From contig NZ_JAAABL010000012.1 in the NCBI RefSeq assembly GCF_009900765.1, positions 19,546 to 83,545 on the forward strand: 64,000 nt of DNA, read 5' to 3'. A program made the translations under genes and the position numbers. Positions within the stretch are counted from its first letter, which is position 1. Every line of letters starts with the position of its first letter. The notes beneath the pieces are model-generated. The model had not been told where the DNA came from. It saw nothing but the letters and a program-made list of their open reading frames with translations, and searched no databases. Below are positions 55,394 to 63,284 of the stretch, piece after piece. This DNA comes from Rhodovarius lipocyclicus. GTDB lineage: Bacteria; Pseudomonadota; Alphaproteobacteria; Acetobacterales; Acetobacteraceae.

Positions 55394-56298
55394 GGCGCCT
55401 TGATCTCCACCCCGATTTCCACTTTGGCCCAATTTTCGACCGTCTTCGCGATCGATGTGAAATCGCTGTCCGGCCCGTACAGGGCCGCCGTGATCGCCAG
55501 CATCTGCCGCACGGCGCTGCCCACCGGCATCGGGATGCCCATCGCCTCGGCTTCCTCCAGGCACAGGCGCACGTCCTTCAGCGACAGGCCGGTGGTGAAA
55601 CCGAAATCGAAGGTGCGGGGGATGACAGCGCGCGGGAATTTGTCCTGCGTCGCGGAGTTGCGGCCGCTGCTGGCGTTGATGACCTCGCACATCAGGTTGG
55701 GGTCCAGCCCCGCCTTCACACCCATGGCCAACGCCTCGGAGGAGGCAGCCAGCGCGGTCGCGGCCAGCATGTTGTTGCACAGCTTCATCACCTGGGCCTG
55801 GCCCGGCTTCTCCCCGCAATAGAAGGGCTTGCCGAAGACGCGCAGGATGGGTTCCAGCGCCTCGTATTCGGCGCGCGGGCCGCTGACCATCAGGGCCAGC
55901 GTGCCGGCCGCGGCACCGCCCTTGCCGCCGCTGACGGGGCAATCGAAGGTGGTCCGCCCGGCCTCGGCGAAGGCGGTCGCGACCTCGCCGGCCACGCGCG
56001 GGCCGGTGGTGGAAAGATCCACGAAGCAGCGGGCGCGCTGGCCCGCGATCACGCCGTCGGGGCCGAGCGCCACATCGCGCAGGATGGCGGGGGTGGGCAG
56101 GCTACCGAAGACCAGGTCCGCGCGGTCCGCCACCTCACGCGGGCTGGCGGCGGCGGTGGCGCCCTTGGCCACCAGTTCGGCAACCGGGCCCGGAGCGCGG
56201 TCGAACACCACGATCTTGTGGCCGGCCTCGGCCAGGCGCGCGGCCATGCGGCTGCCCATCTGGCCCAGGCCGATGAAGCCGAGAACACGATCCGCCAT
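55390..56298 (-). CDS. NAD(P)-dependent beta-hydroxyacid dehydrogenase (3-hydroxyisobutyrate/tartronate semialdehyde type)
   Basis: Encodes 302 residues from the ATG at 56298 with AAGGAGGA upstream. 'GFIGLGQMGSRMAARLAEAG' is the dinucleotide loop, 'DCPVSGGKGGAAAGTLALMV' the substrate-binding motif near residue 125 and 'KLCNNML' holds the catalytic Lys near 173. It oxidises 3-hydroxyisobutyrate, tartronate semialdehyde or similar beta-hydroxyacids. The LacI-type operator at 56388-56403 lies in its promoter region. Confidence 0.87.
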   Translation of the reverse strand: MADRVLGFIGLGQMGSRMAARLAEAGHKIVVFDRAPGPVAELVAKGATAAASPREVADRADLVFGSLPTPAILRDVALGPDGVIAGQRARCFVDLSTTGPRVAGEVATAFAEAGRTTFDCPVSGGKGGAAAGTLALMVSGPRAEYEALEPILRVFGKPFYCGEKPGQAQVMKLCNNMLAATALAASSEALAMGVKAGLDPNLMCEVINASSGRNSATQDKFPRAVIPRTFDFGFTTGLSLKDVRLCLEEAEAMGIPMPVGSAVRQMLAITAALYGPDSDFTSIAKTVENWAKVEIGVEIKAP

Positions 56299-56387
56299 GG
56301 GCGGTTCCTCCTTCCTGCGGCGGTTTATCGATACCTGACGCCGATTCGCCGTTTTCGGCGCCTCAGCGGCAGGCTTTCCGCCTTCAA

Positions 56388-56403
56388 ATGATATCGGTAT
56401 CAT
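56388..56403 (-). promoter_or_regulatory. LacI-type operator upstream of the dehydrogenase/Bug unit
   Basis: ATGATATCGGTATCAT has perfect 6-bp inverted half-sites around a CG-containing centre, like operators of the GntR branch of the LacI family. It lies 90 bp before the dehydrogenase start and 28 bp after the end of the LacI gene. Confidence 0.65.
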
Positions 56404-56431
56404 AAACGGCCCGCAGGCGCTGTCCAGCCTC

Positions 56432-57451
56432 TCAGGTGCTGGCGCGGTGAATGATCTCGAAGCGCAGATCCACCGAAACCGGCGCGCTGGACCGGCCCTG
56501 GATGCGGTCCAGCAGCACCTCGGCACTGCGGCGGCCGATCTCCAGCCGCGGCAGCTTCAGCGTGGTCACGGGCGGCACCAGATGGCCCAGCAGGTCGAAA
56601 TTGTCGAAGGCCGCGATCGCCACCTTGCCCGGCACCGGCCAGCCCCGCCGCGCGCATTCCAGGCTGGCGCCCATGGCCAGCACATCGCCCGCGAAGAAGA
56701 TCGCATCCGGCGGCGCGGCGCTGTCCATCAACCGCAACAGCGCCTCGGCGCCGCTGGCTAGGCCCGGCGGCATTTCCAGCATCAGCGCGGGGTCGAAGGG
56801 CAGCCCCGCTTCCTCTAGCGCCGCGCGGTATCCCACTTGCCGGTCGCGGCTGCGGGCGTTGGTCGCGGCATGCAGGCTGACGAAGCCGATGCGGCGATAG
56901 CCCAGCCGCGCCAGATGCAGCGTCATCGCCTTCGCGGCGTCGTGGTTGGAATAGCTGACGACCATGTCCAGCGGCTCCGGCACCAGCGTGCCGTTCTCCA
57001 CCACCGGCACGCCGGAGCGCTTGATCATCTCGACCGCCGCCGGGGTGTGGGTGGTGTCGTGCAGGATCAGCCCCGCCACCCGCTGTTCCAGGAAGGCGCG
57101 GATCGCCGCCTCCTCCGCCTCCATGCTGTAGCCGCTGTCGGCGATCATCAGCTGGTGGCCGTGCCGGCGCAGCACGTCGGAAATGCCCTGCACCGTGCTG
57201 GCGAACAGCGAATTCTCGATGCTGGGCACCACCAGGCCGATGATGCGCGACCGGCTGGAGGACAGGCTGCCCGCCAGCTTGTTCGGCACATAGCCCACGG
57301 CGCGCACCGCCTCCGCCACGCGCGCCCGCACATCGGGGGAGACCTTGGCCGGGTCGGTCAGCGCGCGGGAGACGGTCATGGTCGACACCTGGGCCATGCG
57401 CGCCACATCGCGCATGCGCGCGGCTCCAGCCTTGCCGTCTTCCCGTGCCAT
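56432..57451 (-). CDS. LacI-family transcriptional regulator
   Basis: Encodes 339 residues from the ATG at 57451, overlapping the SDR stop by four bases. HTH and hinge: 'MRDVARMAQVSTMTVSRALT' and 'VGYVPNKLAGSLSSSRSR'. The periplasmic-binding-like domain begins 'IIGLVVPSIENSLFASTV' and resembles the gluconate-type (GntR of enterics) branch. The sugar-acid ligand is a guess from that branch. It probably represses the flanking dehydrogenase, SDR and Bug genes through the palindrome at 56388. Confidence 0.87.
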   Translation of the reverse strand: MAREDGKAGAARMRDVARMAQVSTMTVSRALTDPAKVSPDVRARVAEAVRAVGYVPNKLAGSLSSSRSRIIGLVVPSIENSLFASTVQGISDVLRRHGHQLMIADSGYSMEAEEAAIRAFLEQRVAGLILHDTTHTPAAVEMIKRSGVPVVENGTLVPEPLDMVVSYSNHDAAKAMTLHLARLGYRRIGFVSLHAATNARSRDRQVGYRAALEEAGLPFDPALMLEMPPGLASGAEALLRLMDSAAPPDAIFFAGDVLAMGASLECARRGWPVPGKVAIAAFDNFDLLGHLVPPVTTLKLPRLEIGRRSAEVLLDRIQGRSSAPVSVDLRFEIIHRAST

Positions 57452-58209
57452 CACACCGCCCTGACCCATCCGCCATCCGCATCCAGGATGGCCCCCTGGA
57501 TGTAGCCCGCGCCGGGCCCGGCAAGGAAGGCCACGATCTCCGCGATCTCCTCCGGTTCGCCGAAGCGCGCCACGCCGGTCTCGGCGGCGATGGCGGCGGC
57601 GGCGGCGGCCATGTCCAGGCCGCGCTCCTTCGCCAGGGTGGCGATGCGCCCGGTCAGCCGGTCGGTGCGGATGCTGCCGGGGTTGACGCAGTTCACCCGC
57701 ACGCCGTCCGCCACCCCGCGATCGGCCATCGCCTTGGTCAGGTTCATCAGCGCGGCGTTCACCGAACCGCCGATGGTGAAATCGGCGCTCGCCACCCGCC
57801 CGCCGACACCCGCGATCAGCACGGCATTGCCTTGCGCGGCCCGCAGATGCGGCCAGGCCGCGCGCAGCAGCCGCACCGCGCCGAACAGCTTCAGCGCATA
57901 GCCATCGGCCCAGGCCGCATCGTCCAGCGCCAGGAAATCCCCGCGCTGGGTGGCCCCGGCGCTGTGGACCAGGATATCCAGGCCACCGAGCCGCTCCACC
58001 GCCTCCGCCACCGCCCGGGCGCAGGCCTCGCCGTCGCGCAGGTCGGCGGCGATGGCGATGGCGCCCGGCATGTCCTCGGGCGGGGCCGCGCCGCGCGCGA
58101 CAAGCGCCACCCGCGCCCCGCCCGCCGCCAGCCGCCGCGCGATGGCCAGCCCGATGCCCCGGCTGGCGCCGCTGACCAGCGCGGCCTTGCCTTGCAATGT
58201 GCGTTCCAT
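57451..58209 (-). CDS. Atypical short-chain dehydrogenase lacking the Tyr-Lys pair
   Basis: Encodes 252 residues. The nucleotide loop 'LVSGASRGIGLAIARR' and 'ILVHSAGATQRG' are SDR-like, and the C-terminus 'ILDADGGWVRAV' is typical. Where YxxxK is expected the sequence reads 'ADFTIGGSVNAALMNLTKA', with neither Tyr nor the following Lys, and the catalytic Ser region is 'IAGVGGRVAS'. It may be a non-classical SDR or a catalytically altered homologue. It overlaps the LacI gene (ATGA) and starts two bases from the end of a Bug gene. Confidence 0.8.
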   Translation of the reverse strand: MERTLQGKAALVSGASRGIGLAIARRLAAGGARVALVARGAAPPEDMPGAIAIAADLRDGEACARAVAEAVERLGGLDILVHSAGATQRGDFLALDDAAWADGYALKLFGAVRLLRAAWPHLRAAQGNAVLIAGVGGRVASADFTIGGSVNAALMNLTKAMADRGVADGVRVNCVNPGSIRTDRLTGRIATLAKERGLDMAAAAAAIAAETGVARFGEPEEIAEIVAFLAGPGAGYIQGAILDADGGWVRAV

Positions 58210-58211
58210 GC

Positions 58212-59171
58212 TCACTCCATCCGGATGTTGGCGTCGTGGATCACACGGCCGATCTTCTCGGCCTCCGCCGTCATGAAGCGGCCGAACTCCTCGGTGCTGC
58301 CGCCCACCACCTCGGCGCCCATTTCCAGCAGGCGGGCGCGTTCGGCGGGCTGGGTGATGATGCCCATCAGCGCGGCGTTCAGGCGCTGCACCGCGGGCTG
58401 CGGCATGCCCGCCGGGCCGAGGCAGGCATACCATTCGTCGATCGCGAAGCCCGGCATGCCCGATTCCGCGATGGTCGGGATGGTCGGCAGATAGGCCGTA
58501 CGCTGGGCGGAGGTCACGGCGATGGCCCGCAGCGCGCCCTCCCGCACGAAGGGCAGCGTGGAGCTGGCATTGCCGAACATCAGGTTCACATGGCCGCTGA
58601 CCACGTCGGCCAGCGCCGGCGCGCCGCCGCGATAGGGCGCGTGGATCATGTCCACCCCGGCTGCCAGCTTGAACATCTCGCCCGAAATATGCACCGCCGA
58701 GCCGATGCCCGAGGACGCGAAGGTCAGCTCCCCCGGCCGGCGCTTGGCCATGTCGATCAGGTCCCGCACAGTCCGGATCGGCGAGGATGGCGGCACCACC
58801 AGGATATTCGCCACATTGGCCAGCAGCAGCAGCGGCGTGAAGTCGCGCAGCGGGTCATAGGGCTGGCGGGTCAGCAGCGCGGCCGAGATGACGGTGCTGG
58901 TGACCATGCCGAACACATGCCCATCATTGGGCGAGCGGGCGAGTTCGGCCGCGCCGATGGCGCCCGAGGCGCCGCCCCGGTTCTCGATCACCACCGGCTG
59001 GCCTAGGGCCGCCGTCAGCTGCGGCTGCAACTGCCGGGCCAAGATGTCCGTGGTGCCGCCCGGCGGCCAGGTGACCAGCAGCTTCACGGGACGGCTCGGA
59101 AAGCCCTGCGCGCGGGCAAGGGAAGGCGCCGCCAGCCCCAGGCCAGCGGCGAATACATCGCGTCTTTTCAT
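58212..59171 (-). CDS. Bug-family solute receptor
   Basis: Encodes 319 residues with GGAGGAAA before the ATG and a leader 'KRRDVFAAGLGLAAPSLARA'. Motifs: 'FPSRPVKLLVTWPPGGTTDI', 'VVIENRGGASGAIG' and 'SSGIGSAVHISGEMF'. It lies between two SDR genes in the LacI-associated cluster. No membrane components nearby. Ligand probably a carboxylate processed by the adjacent dehydrogenases. Confidence 0.88.
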   Translation of the reverse strand: MKRRDVFAAGLGLAAPSLARAQGFPSRPVKLLVTWPPGGTTDILARQLQPQLTAALGQPVVIENRGGASGAIGAAELARSPNDGHVFGMVTSTVISAALLTRQPYDPLRDFTPLLLLANVANILVVPPSSPIRTVRDLIDMAKRRPGELTFASSGIGSAVHISGEMFKLAAGVDMIHAPYRGGAPALADVVSGHVNLMFGNASSTLPFVREGALRAIAVTSAQRTAYLPTIPTIAESGMPGFAIDEWYACLGPAGMPQPAVQRLNAALMGIITQPAERARLLEMGAEVVGGSTEEFGRFMTAEAEKIGRVIHDANIRME

Positions 59172-59198
59172 TGTTCGTTTCCTCCGAAGTGTGGGGCC

Positions 59199-60038
59199 TT
59201 AACTGGCGGACCATCCCCCATCCATGGGAATGGCGGCCCCGGTGATGTCGCGCCCGCCCTCGCCGCACAGCATGGCGGCCATGGCGCCGATGGCCTGGGC
59301 GGTGACGAAGCGGCCGGTGGGCTGCTTGCCCGCCAGGAAGCGGGCGCTGGCCTCGGCATGGCCGATGCCCTGCGCCCGCATCGCGGCCTGGATCCGGCCC
59401 TCGATGTTCGGCGTCAGGGTGGAGCCGGCGCAGATGGCGTTGCAGGTGATGCCGCTCTGCGCCGTTTCCAGCGCCACGGCGCGCGTCAGGCCGATCAGCG
59501 CGGTCTTGGTGGTGACATAGCCCACGCGCTCCGTCGTGCCGACCAGGCCGTAGATGGAGGACATGTTGATGATCCGCCCCCAGCCGCGCGCCCGCATGCC
59601 CGGCAGCGCCAGGCGGGTCAGGTGGAAGGGCGCGGAGAGGTTCACCGCGATGTCCTGGTCCCAATCGGCCGGCGCCGTGTCCTCCACCAGGCCGAAATGG
59701 CGGATGGCGGCGTTGTTCACCAGGATGTCCACGGGGCCGATGCGGGCCATCATGGCGGCGATGGCGGCGGGGTCCGCCAGATCCGTGCCATCGAAGCGGG
59801 CGGTGACACCCTGGCCCGCGATGGCGGACAGGGCGGGTGCCGCTTCCTCGGCGCTCGCCAGCCCGTGCAGGACGATGCCGCAGCCCTCGGCGGCCAGAGC
59901 CGAGGCCACCGCATGGCCGATGCCGCCGACGGAGCCGGTGACGAGGGCCACGCGCCCGCGCAGCGCCCCTGAGGCGCGGCCTGGAGCCGCTTCCGTGCCC
60001 GTGGCGCGGTGGCGCGCCGCTTCTGTGATCGATATCAT
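59199..60038 (-). CDS. Short-chain dehydrogenase (3-hydroxybutyrate dehydrogenase-like)
   Basis: Encodes 279 residues: 'LVTGSVGGIGHAVA' loop near residue 33, 'ILVNNAAIRHFG' near 105, 'NMSSIYGLVG' and intact 'YVTTK' Tyr-Lys near 175. The end 'IPMDGGWSAS' is typical. The layout and 'NNAAIRH' resemble 3-hydroxybutyrate dehydrogenases and related oxidoreductases. First gene of the minus-strand unit, divergent from the Bug/PrpD/lactonase unit. Confidence 0.85.
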   Translation of the reverse strand: MISITEAARHRATGTEAAPGRASGALRGRVALVTGSVGGIGHAVASALAAEGCGIVLHGLASAEEAAPALSAIAGQGVTARFDGTDLADPAAIAAMMARIGPVDILVNNAAIRHFGLVEDTAPADWDQDIAVNLSAPFHLTRLALPGMRARGWGRIINMSSIYGLVGTTERVGYVTTKTALIGLTRAVALETAQSGITCNAICAGSTLTPNIEGRIQAAMRAQGIGHAEASARFLAGKQPTGRFVTAQAIGAMAAMLCGEGGRDITGAAIPMDGGWSAS

Positions 60039-60112
60039 CCGGCAAGGCTAATCCGAATACGGACGGAACAGCAAGCCAGCCTTGCATGGCTTTACGATCT
60101 CTCGGCCATGAG

Positions 60113-60123
60113 TTACCGATACC
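60113..60123 (+). promoter_or_regulatory. Possible second LacI-type half-operator
   Basis: TTACCGATACC shares the core TACCGATA with the minus-strand reading of the operator at 56388-56403. It lies in the divergent promoter region between the SDR (start 60038) and Bug (start 60164) genes. Symmetry is incomplete, so it is only a candidate. Confidence 0.3.
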
Positions 60124-60163
60124 AGAAATACGCGCGCAAGGCGCTTCCCGGGAAGGAAACATC

Positions 60164-61150
60164 ATGCTGGCACCCCGCCGGAGATTGCTGCTGGGCACCG
60201 CCGCGCTGCTGCCGGTTCCGGCCTGGGCCCCAGCCTGGGCCCCAGCCTGGGCGCAAGCCTGGCCGCACCGCCCCATCCGCCTCATCGTGCCCTATGCCCC
60301 CGGTGGCGGCACCGATGTCTTCGCCCGCGCCCTGGCCGAGGGGCTGCGCCCCCTGCTGGGCCAGCCCGTGCTGGTGGAAAACCGCGCCGGCGCCAATGGC
60401 GTCGTGGGGTCCGAGGCCGTGGCGCGCGCGGAGCCGGACGGCCAGGTCTTCCTGGTCGATACCGGCAGCCACGCGCTGAACCCCTATGTGATGCCCAGCC
60501 TGCCCTACAACACGCAGCGGGATTTCACGGCGGTGGCGCTGCTGTCGCGCTTTCCCATGCTGCTGTCGGCCAGCGCGCTGGCGCCGTTCCAGGACGTGGC
60601 CGGGCTGGTGGCCGCCGCCCGCGCGGCACCGGGCAGCATCGGCTTCGGCACCTCGGACGCCGCCATCTCCTATGCCGGCAACCTGTTCGCCCGGCTGGCG
60701 GGGGTGCGGATGGAGGAAGTCTCCTATCGCGGGGCCGCCCCCATGCTGAACGACCTGATCGCGGGCCACCTGCCCACCGGCTGGAACAGCACCGTCGCCG
60801 CCCTGCCGCATCTGCAATCGGGCCGCATCCGCGCGCTCGGCGTGACCACCGCCGCCCGCACGCCGCTGCTGCCCGATGTGCCGACCCTGGCCGAGGCCGG
60901 GGTGCCCGGATACGAATTCGCCGGCTGGTACGCCATGCTGGCGCCCGCCCGCCTGCCCGCCCCGATCGCGGCGCGCATGAGCGAGGCGATCGGCCAGGCG
61001 CTGCGGGAACCCGCCATCCGCCAGCGCCTGCTGGGCATCGGCGCGGACCTGAACCCGCTCGGCCCCGACGAATTCCGCACCTTCCTCCAGCAGGAGGACG
61101 CGCGCTGGTCCCAGGCCTCACGCGACGGCCTGATCGCCCGCGCCCAATAG
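60164..61150 (+). CDS. Bug-family solute receptor
   Basis: Encodes 328 residues from the ATG at 60164 (GGAAGGAAA upstream). The leader has an Arg triplet ('LAPRRRLLLGTAALLPVP') and ends in a repeated 'WAPAWAPAWAQAW', encoded by a tandem 12-bp DNA repeat. Mature motifs: 'WPHRPIRLIVPYAPGGGTDV', 'LVENRAGANGVVG' and 'FGTSDAAISYAGNLFA'. Followed 11 bases later by an MmgE/PrpD gene. Probably a carboxylate receptor. Confidence 0.88.
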   Translation: MLAPRRRLLLGTAALLPVPAWAPAWAPAWAQAWPHRPIRLIVPYAPGGGTDVFARALAEGLRPLLGQPVLVENRAGANGVVGSEAVARAEPDGQVFLVDTGSHALNPYVMPSLPYNTQRDFTAVALLSRFPMLLSASALAPFQDVAGLVAAARAAPGSIGFGTSDAAISYAGNLFARLAGVRMEEVSYRGAAPMLNDLIAGHLPTGWNSTVAALPHLQSGRIRALGVTTAARTPLLPDVPTLAEAGVPGYEFAGWYAMLAPARLPAPIAARMSEAIGQALREPAIRQRLLGIGADLNPLGPDEFRTFLQQEDARWSQASRDGLIARAQ

Positions 61151-61161
61151 GAGACGCATCC

Positions 61162-62487
61162 ATGAGTTTCGCGGGCGAAGCGCTCGGCCATTTCATCGCC
61201 AATTCCCGCTGGGAGGACATGCCGGCCACCCTGCGCCATGCGGGCAGGCGCTCCATCCTCAACGCCATCGGCTGCGGGCTGGGGGTCGCGCGCGACCCCG
61301 CGGTGACGACGGCGCTGGCGGTGATGCGCCCCTTCTCGGGCGCCGCGGAGGCCACCGTGCTGGGCCAGGCCGTGAAGCTGGACCCGATGGCGGCCAGCTT
61401 CGTCAACGCCATCGCCTGCAACCTGCTGGACTATGACGACACGCATCTGCGCACCGTCATCCACCCCACCGCCCCGGTCGCCCCCGCCCTGCTGGCGCTG
61501 GCCGAGCAGCGCGGGCTGTCCGGGGCGGCGGTGCTGCACGCCTTCCTGCTGGGCGGGGAGGTGGAATGCCGGATCGGCAATGCCGTCTCGCCGGGGCATT
61601 ACGCGCGGGGGTGGCATATCACCTCCACCTGCGGGGCGCTGGGGGCGGCGGCGGGCTGCGCGAAGCTGCTGGGCCTGTCGGCCGAGCAGAGCTGGCACGC
61701 GATCGGCATCGCGGCCTCCCAGGCGGGGGGGCTGGTGGAGAACCTGCCGAGTGCCGCCAAGAATGTCGGCGTGGGCAATGCCCCGCGCCACGGCATATTG
61801 GCCGCCCTGCTGGCCCAGCAGGGCTACCGGGCCGGTGCCGCCGCCATCGAGGGGCCGCTCGGCTTCGCGCGCGCCATGGGCGACGTGCCGGTGACGGAGG
61901 AGATCACCGAGGGGCTGGGCGAGCGGTGGGAGATCGCGCGCAACACCTTCAAGCCCTACCCGGCCGGCATCGTCTTCCATGCCGTGATCGACGCCTGCCT
62001 GGCGCTGCGCCGGGAAACCCCGCCCGAGGCCATCGCGGAGGTGACCGTGGCCGGCGACGCGCTGCTGCTGGCGCGCGGCGACCGGCCGGTGAACAACGAG
62101 CGCGACGCCCGTGTCAGCATCCATCACAGCGCGGCGCTGGGGCTGGTGCGCGGCCATGCCGGGGTGGCGGATTTCGAGATGCCGGCGGTGACCGACCCGG
62201 CGCTGGCCGCCTTCCGCGCCAAGGTGCGGGCGCGGCTGGATGAGAGCCTGCCGCGCGGCGCCGCCACCGTGACCCTGCGCCTGGTGGATGGGCGGGAGTT
62301 GCGCCGCACCGTGACCGACCCCATCGGCAGCGAGGCCAACCCCATGAGCGACGCGGCGCTGGAGGCCAAGTTCCGCGACAATTGCGCCATCGGCGGCTTC
62401 ACCGCGCGGGCGGATGCCGCGATCGAGGCCCTCTGGGCGCTGGACAGCGCCCCCGATGTCACCCGCCTGATGGAGCTGTGCGCATGA
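61162..62487 (+). CDS. MmgE/PrpD family protein
   Basis: Encodes 441 residues. 'ILNAIGCGLGVARDP', 'ANACNLLDYDDTH'-like 'FVNAIACNLLDYDDTHLRTV', 'HPTAPVAPALLALAEQRGLS' and 'GWHITSTCGALGAAAGCAKL' are the recognised blocks of the family that contains 2-methylcitrate dehydratase and cis-aconitate decarboxylase. The C-terminal lid domain is present ('PLGFARAMGDV' onward). It probably dehydrates or isomerises a tricarboxylic-type acid. It is coupled to a lactonase gene by a 4-base overlap, which suggests a hydroxyacid/lactone pathway. Confidence 0.85.
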   Translation: MSFAGEALGHFIANSRWEDMPATLRHAGRRSILNAIGCGLGVARDPAVTTALAVMRPFSGAAEATVLGQAVKLDPMAASFVNAIACNLLDYDDTHLRTVIHPTAPVAPALLALAEQRGLSGAAVLHAFLLGGEVECRIGNAVSPGHYARGWHITSTCGALGAAAGCAKLLGLSAEQSWHAIGIAASQAGGLVENLPSAAKNVGVGNAPRHGILAALLAQQGYRAGAAAIEGPLGFARAMGDVPVTEEITEGLGERWEIARNTFKPYPAGIVFHAVIDACLALRRETPPEAIAEVTVAGDALLLARGDRPVNNERDARVSIHHSAALGLVRGHAGVADFEMPAVTDPALAAFRAKVRARLDESLPRGAATVTLRLVDGRELRRTVTDPIGSEANPMSDAALEAKFRDNCAIGGFTARADAAIEALWALDSAPDVTRLMELCA

Positions 62488-63284
62488 ACTGGGAGGTCCT
62501 GGCCCTGCGCTATGCCCGCTACGACCGCACCGCGCAGGAGAATTTCCTGCTGCCCGTGGCCGATGCGCATGAGGCGATGCCGATGGATTACTTCGTCTGG
62601 GCGCTGCGCGCGCCGGATGGGCGGGTGATCGTGGTCGACAGCGGCTTCGACGCGGAATCGGGCGGCCGGCGCGGCCGCCACCTGCTGCGCCCGGTCGAGG
62701 ATTGCCTGCGCGCCGCCGGCATCGCGCCCGAGGCCGTGAGCGAGGTCGTCATCACACACCTGCACTACGACCACGCGGGCAATCTGGGCATCTTCCCCAA
62801 CGCCGTCTTCCATCTGCAGGAACGGGAGATGGCCTTCGCCACCGGCCGGCACATGTGCGCCCACTGCATCCGCCATCCCTTCGAGGTGGAGCATGTGGTG
62901 GGCATGGTGCGCGCGCTCTATGCCGACCGCGTGCGCTTCCATGACGGCGAGGCCGGCATCGCGCCCGGCGTCTCGCTGCACCGGGTGGGCGGGCATTCCG
63001 ACGGCCTGCAGATGGTGCGGGTGCGGACGGCGCGCGGGCCGCTGGTGCTGGCCTCGGACGCCAGCCACTACTTCGCCAACATGCGCCGCGAAATCCCCTT
63101 CCCCATCGTGTTCGACGTGGGAGAGATGGCGGCGGGCTGGCGCTTGGCGAAGAAGCTGGCGGGCGGGGACGAAACGCTCGTCATCCCCGGCCATGACCCG
63201 CTGCTGCGGCGGATGTTCCCGGCCGCCCCCGGTTCGGCGGGCGAGATCCTGCTGCTGCACGAACCGCCCGTGGAATGGCTATGA
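62484..63284 (+). CDS. Metallo-beta-lactamase-fold lactonase (AHL-lactonase-like)
   Basis: Encodes 266 residues from the ATG at 62484 overlapping the upstream stop. 'VVITHLHYDHAGNLGIF' contains the HxHxDH zinc motif near residue 90. Further ligands are the His in 'RVGGHSDG', the Asp in 'LASDASHYF' and the final His in 'VIPGHDP'. The layout with 'VVDSGFDAE' near 50 matches the lactonase branch (AiiA/AttM, gamma-lactonases). It may open a sugar-acid lactone for the pathway, or quench acyl-homoserine lactones. Confidence 0.82.
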   Translation: MNWEVLALRYARYDRTAQENFLLPVADAHEAMPMDYFVWALRAPDGRVIVVDSGFDAESGGRRGRHLLRPVEDCLRAAGIAPEAVSEVVITHLHYDHAGNLGIFPNAVFHLQEREMAFATGRHMCAHCIRHPFEVEHVVGMVRALYADRVRFHDGEAGIAPGVSLHRVGGHSDGLQMVRVRTARGPLVLASDASHYFANMRREIPFPIVFDVGEMAAGWRLAKKLAGGDETLVIPGHDPLLRRMFPAAPGSAGEILLLHEPPVEWL

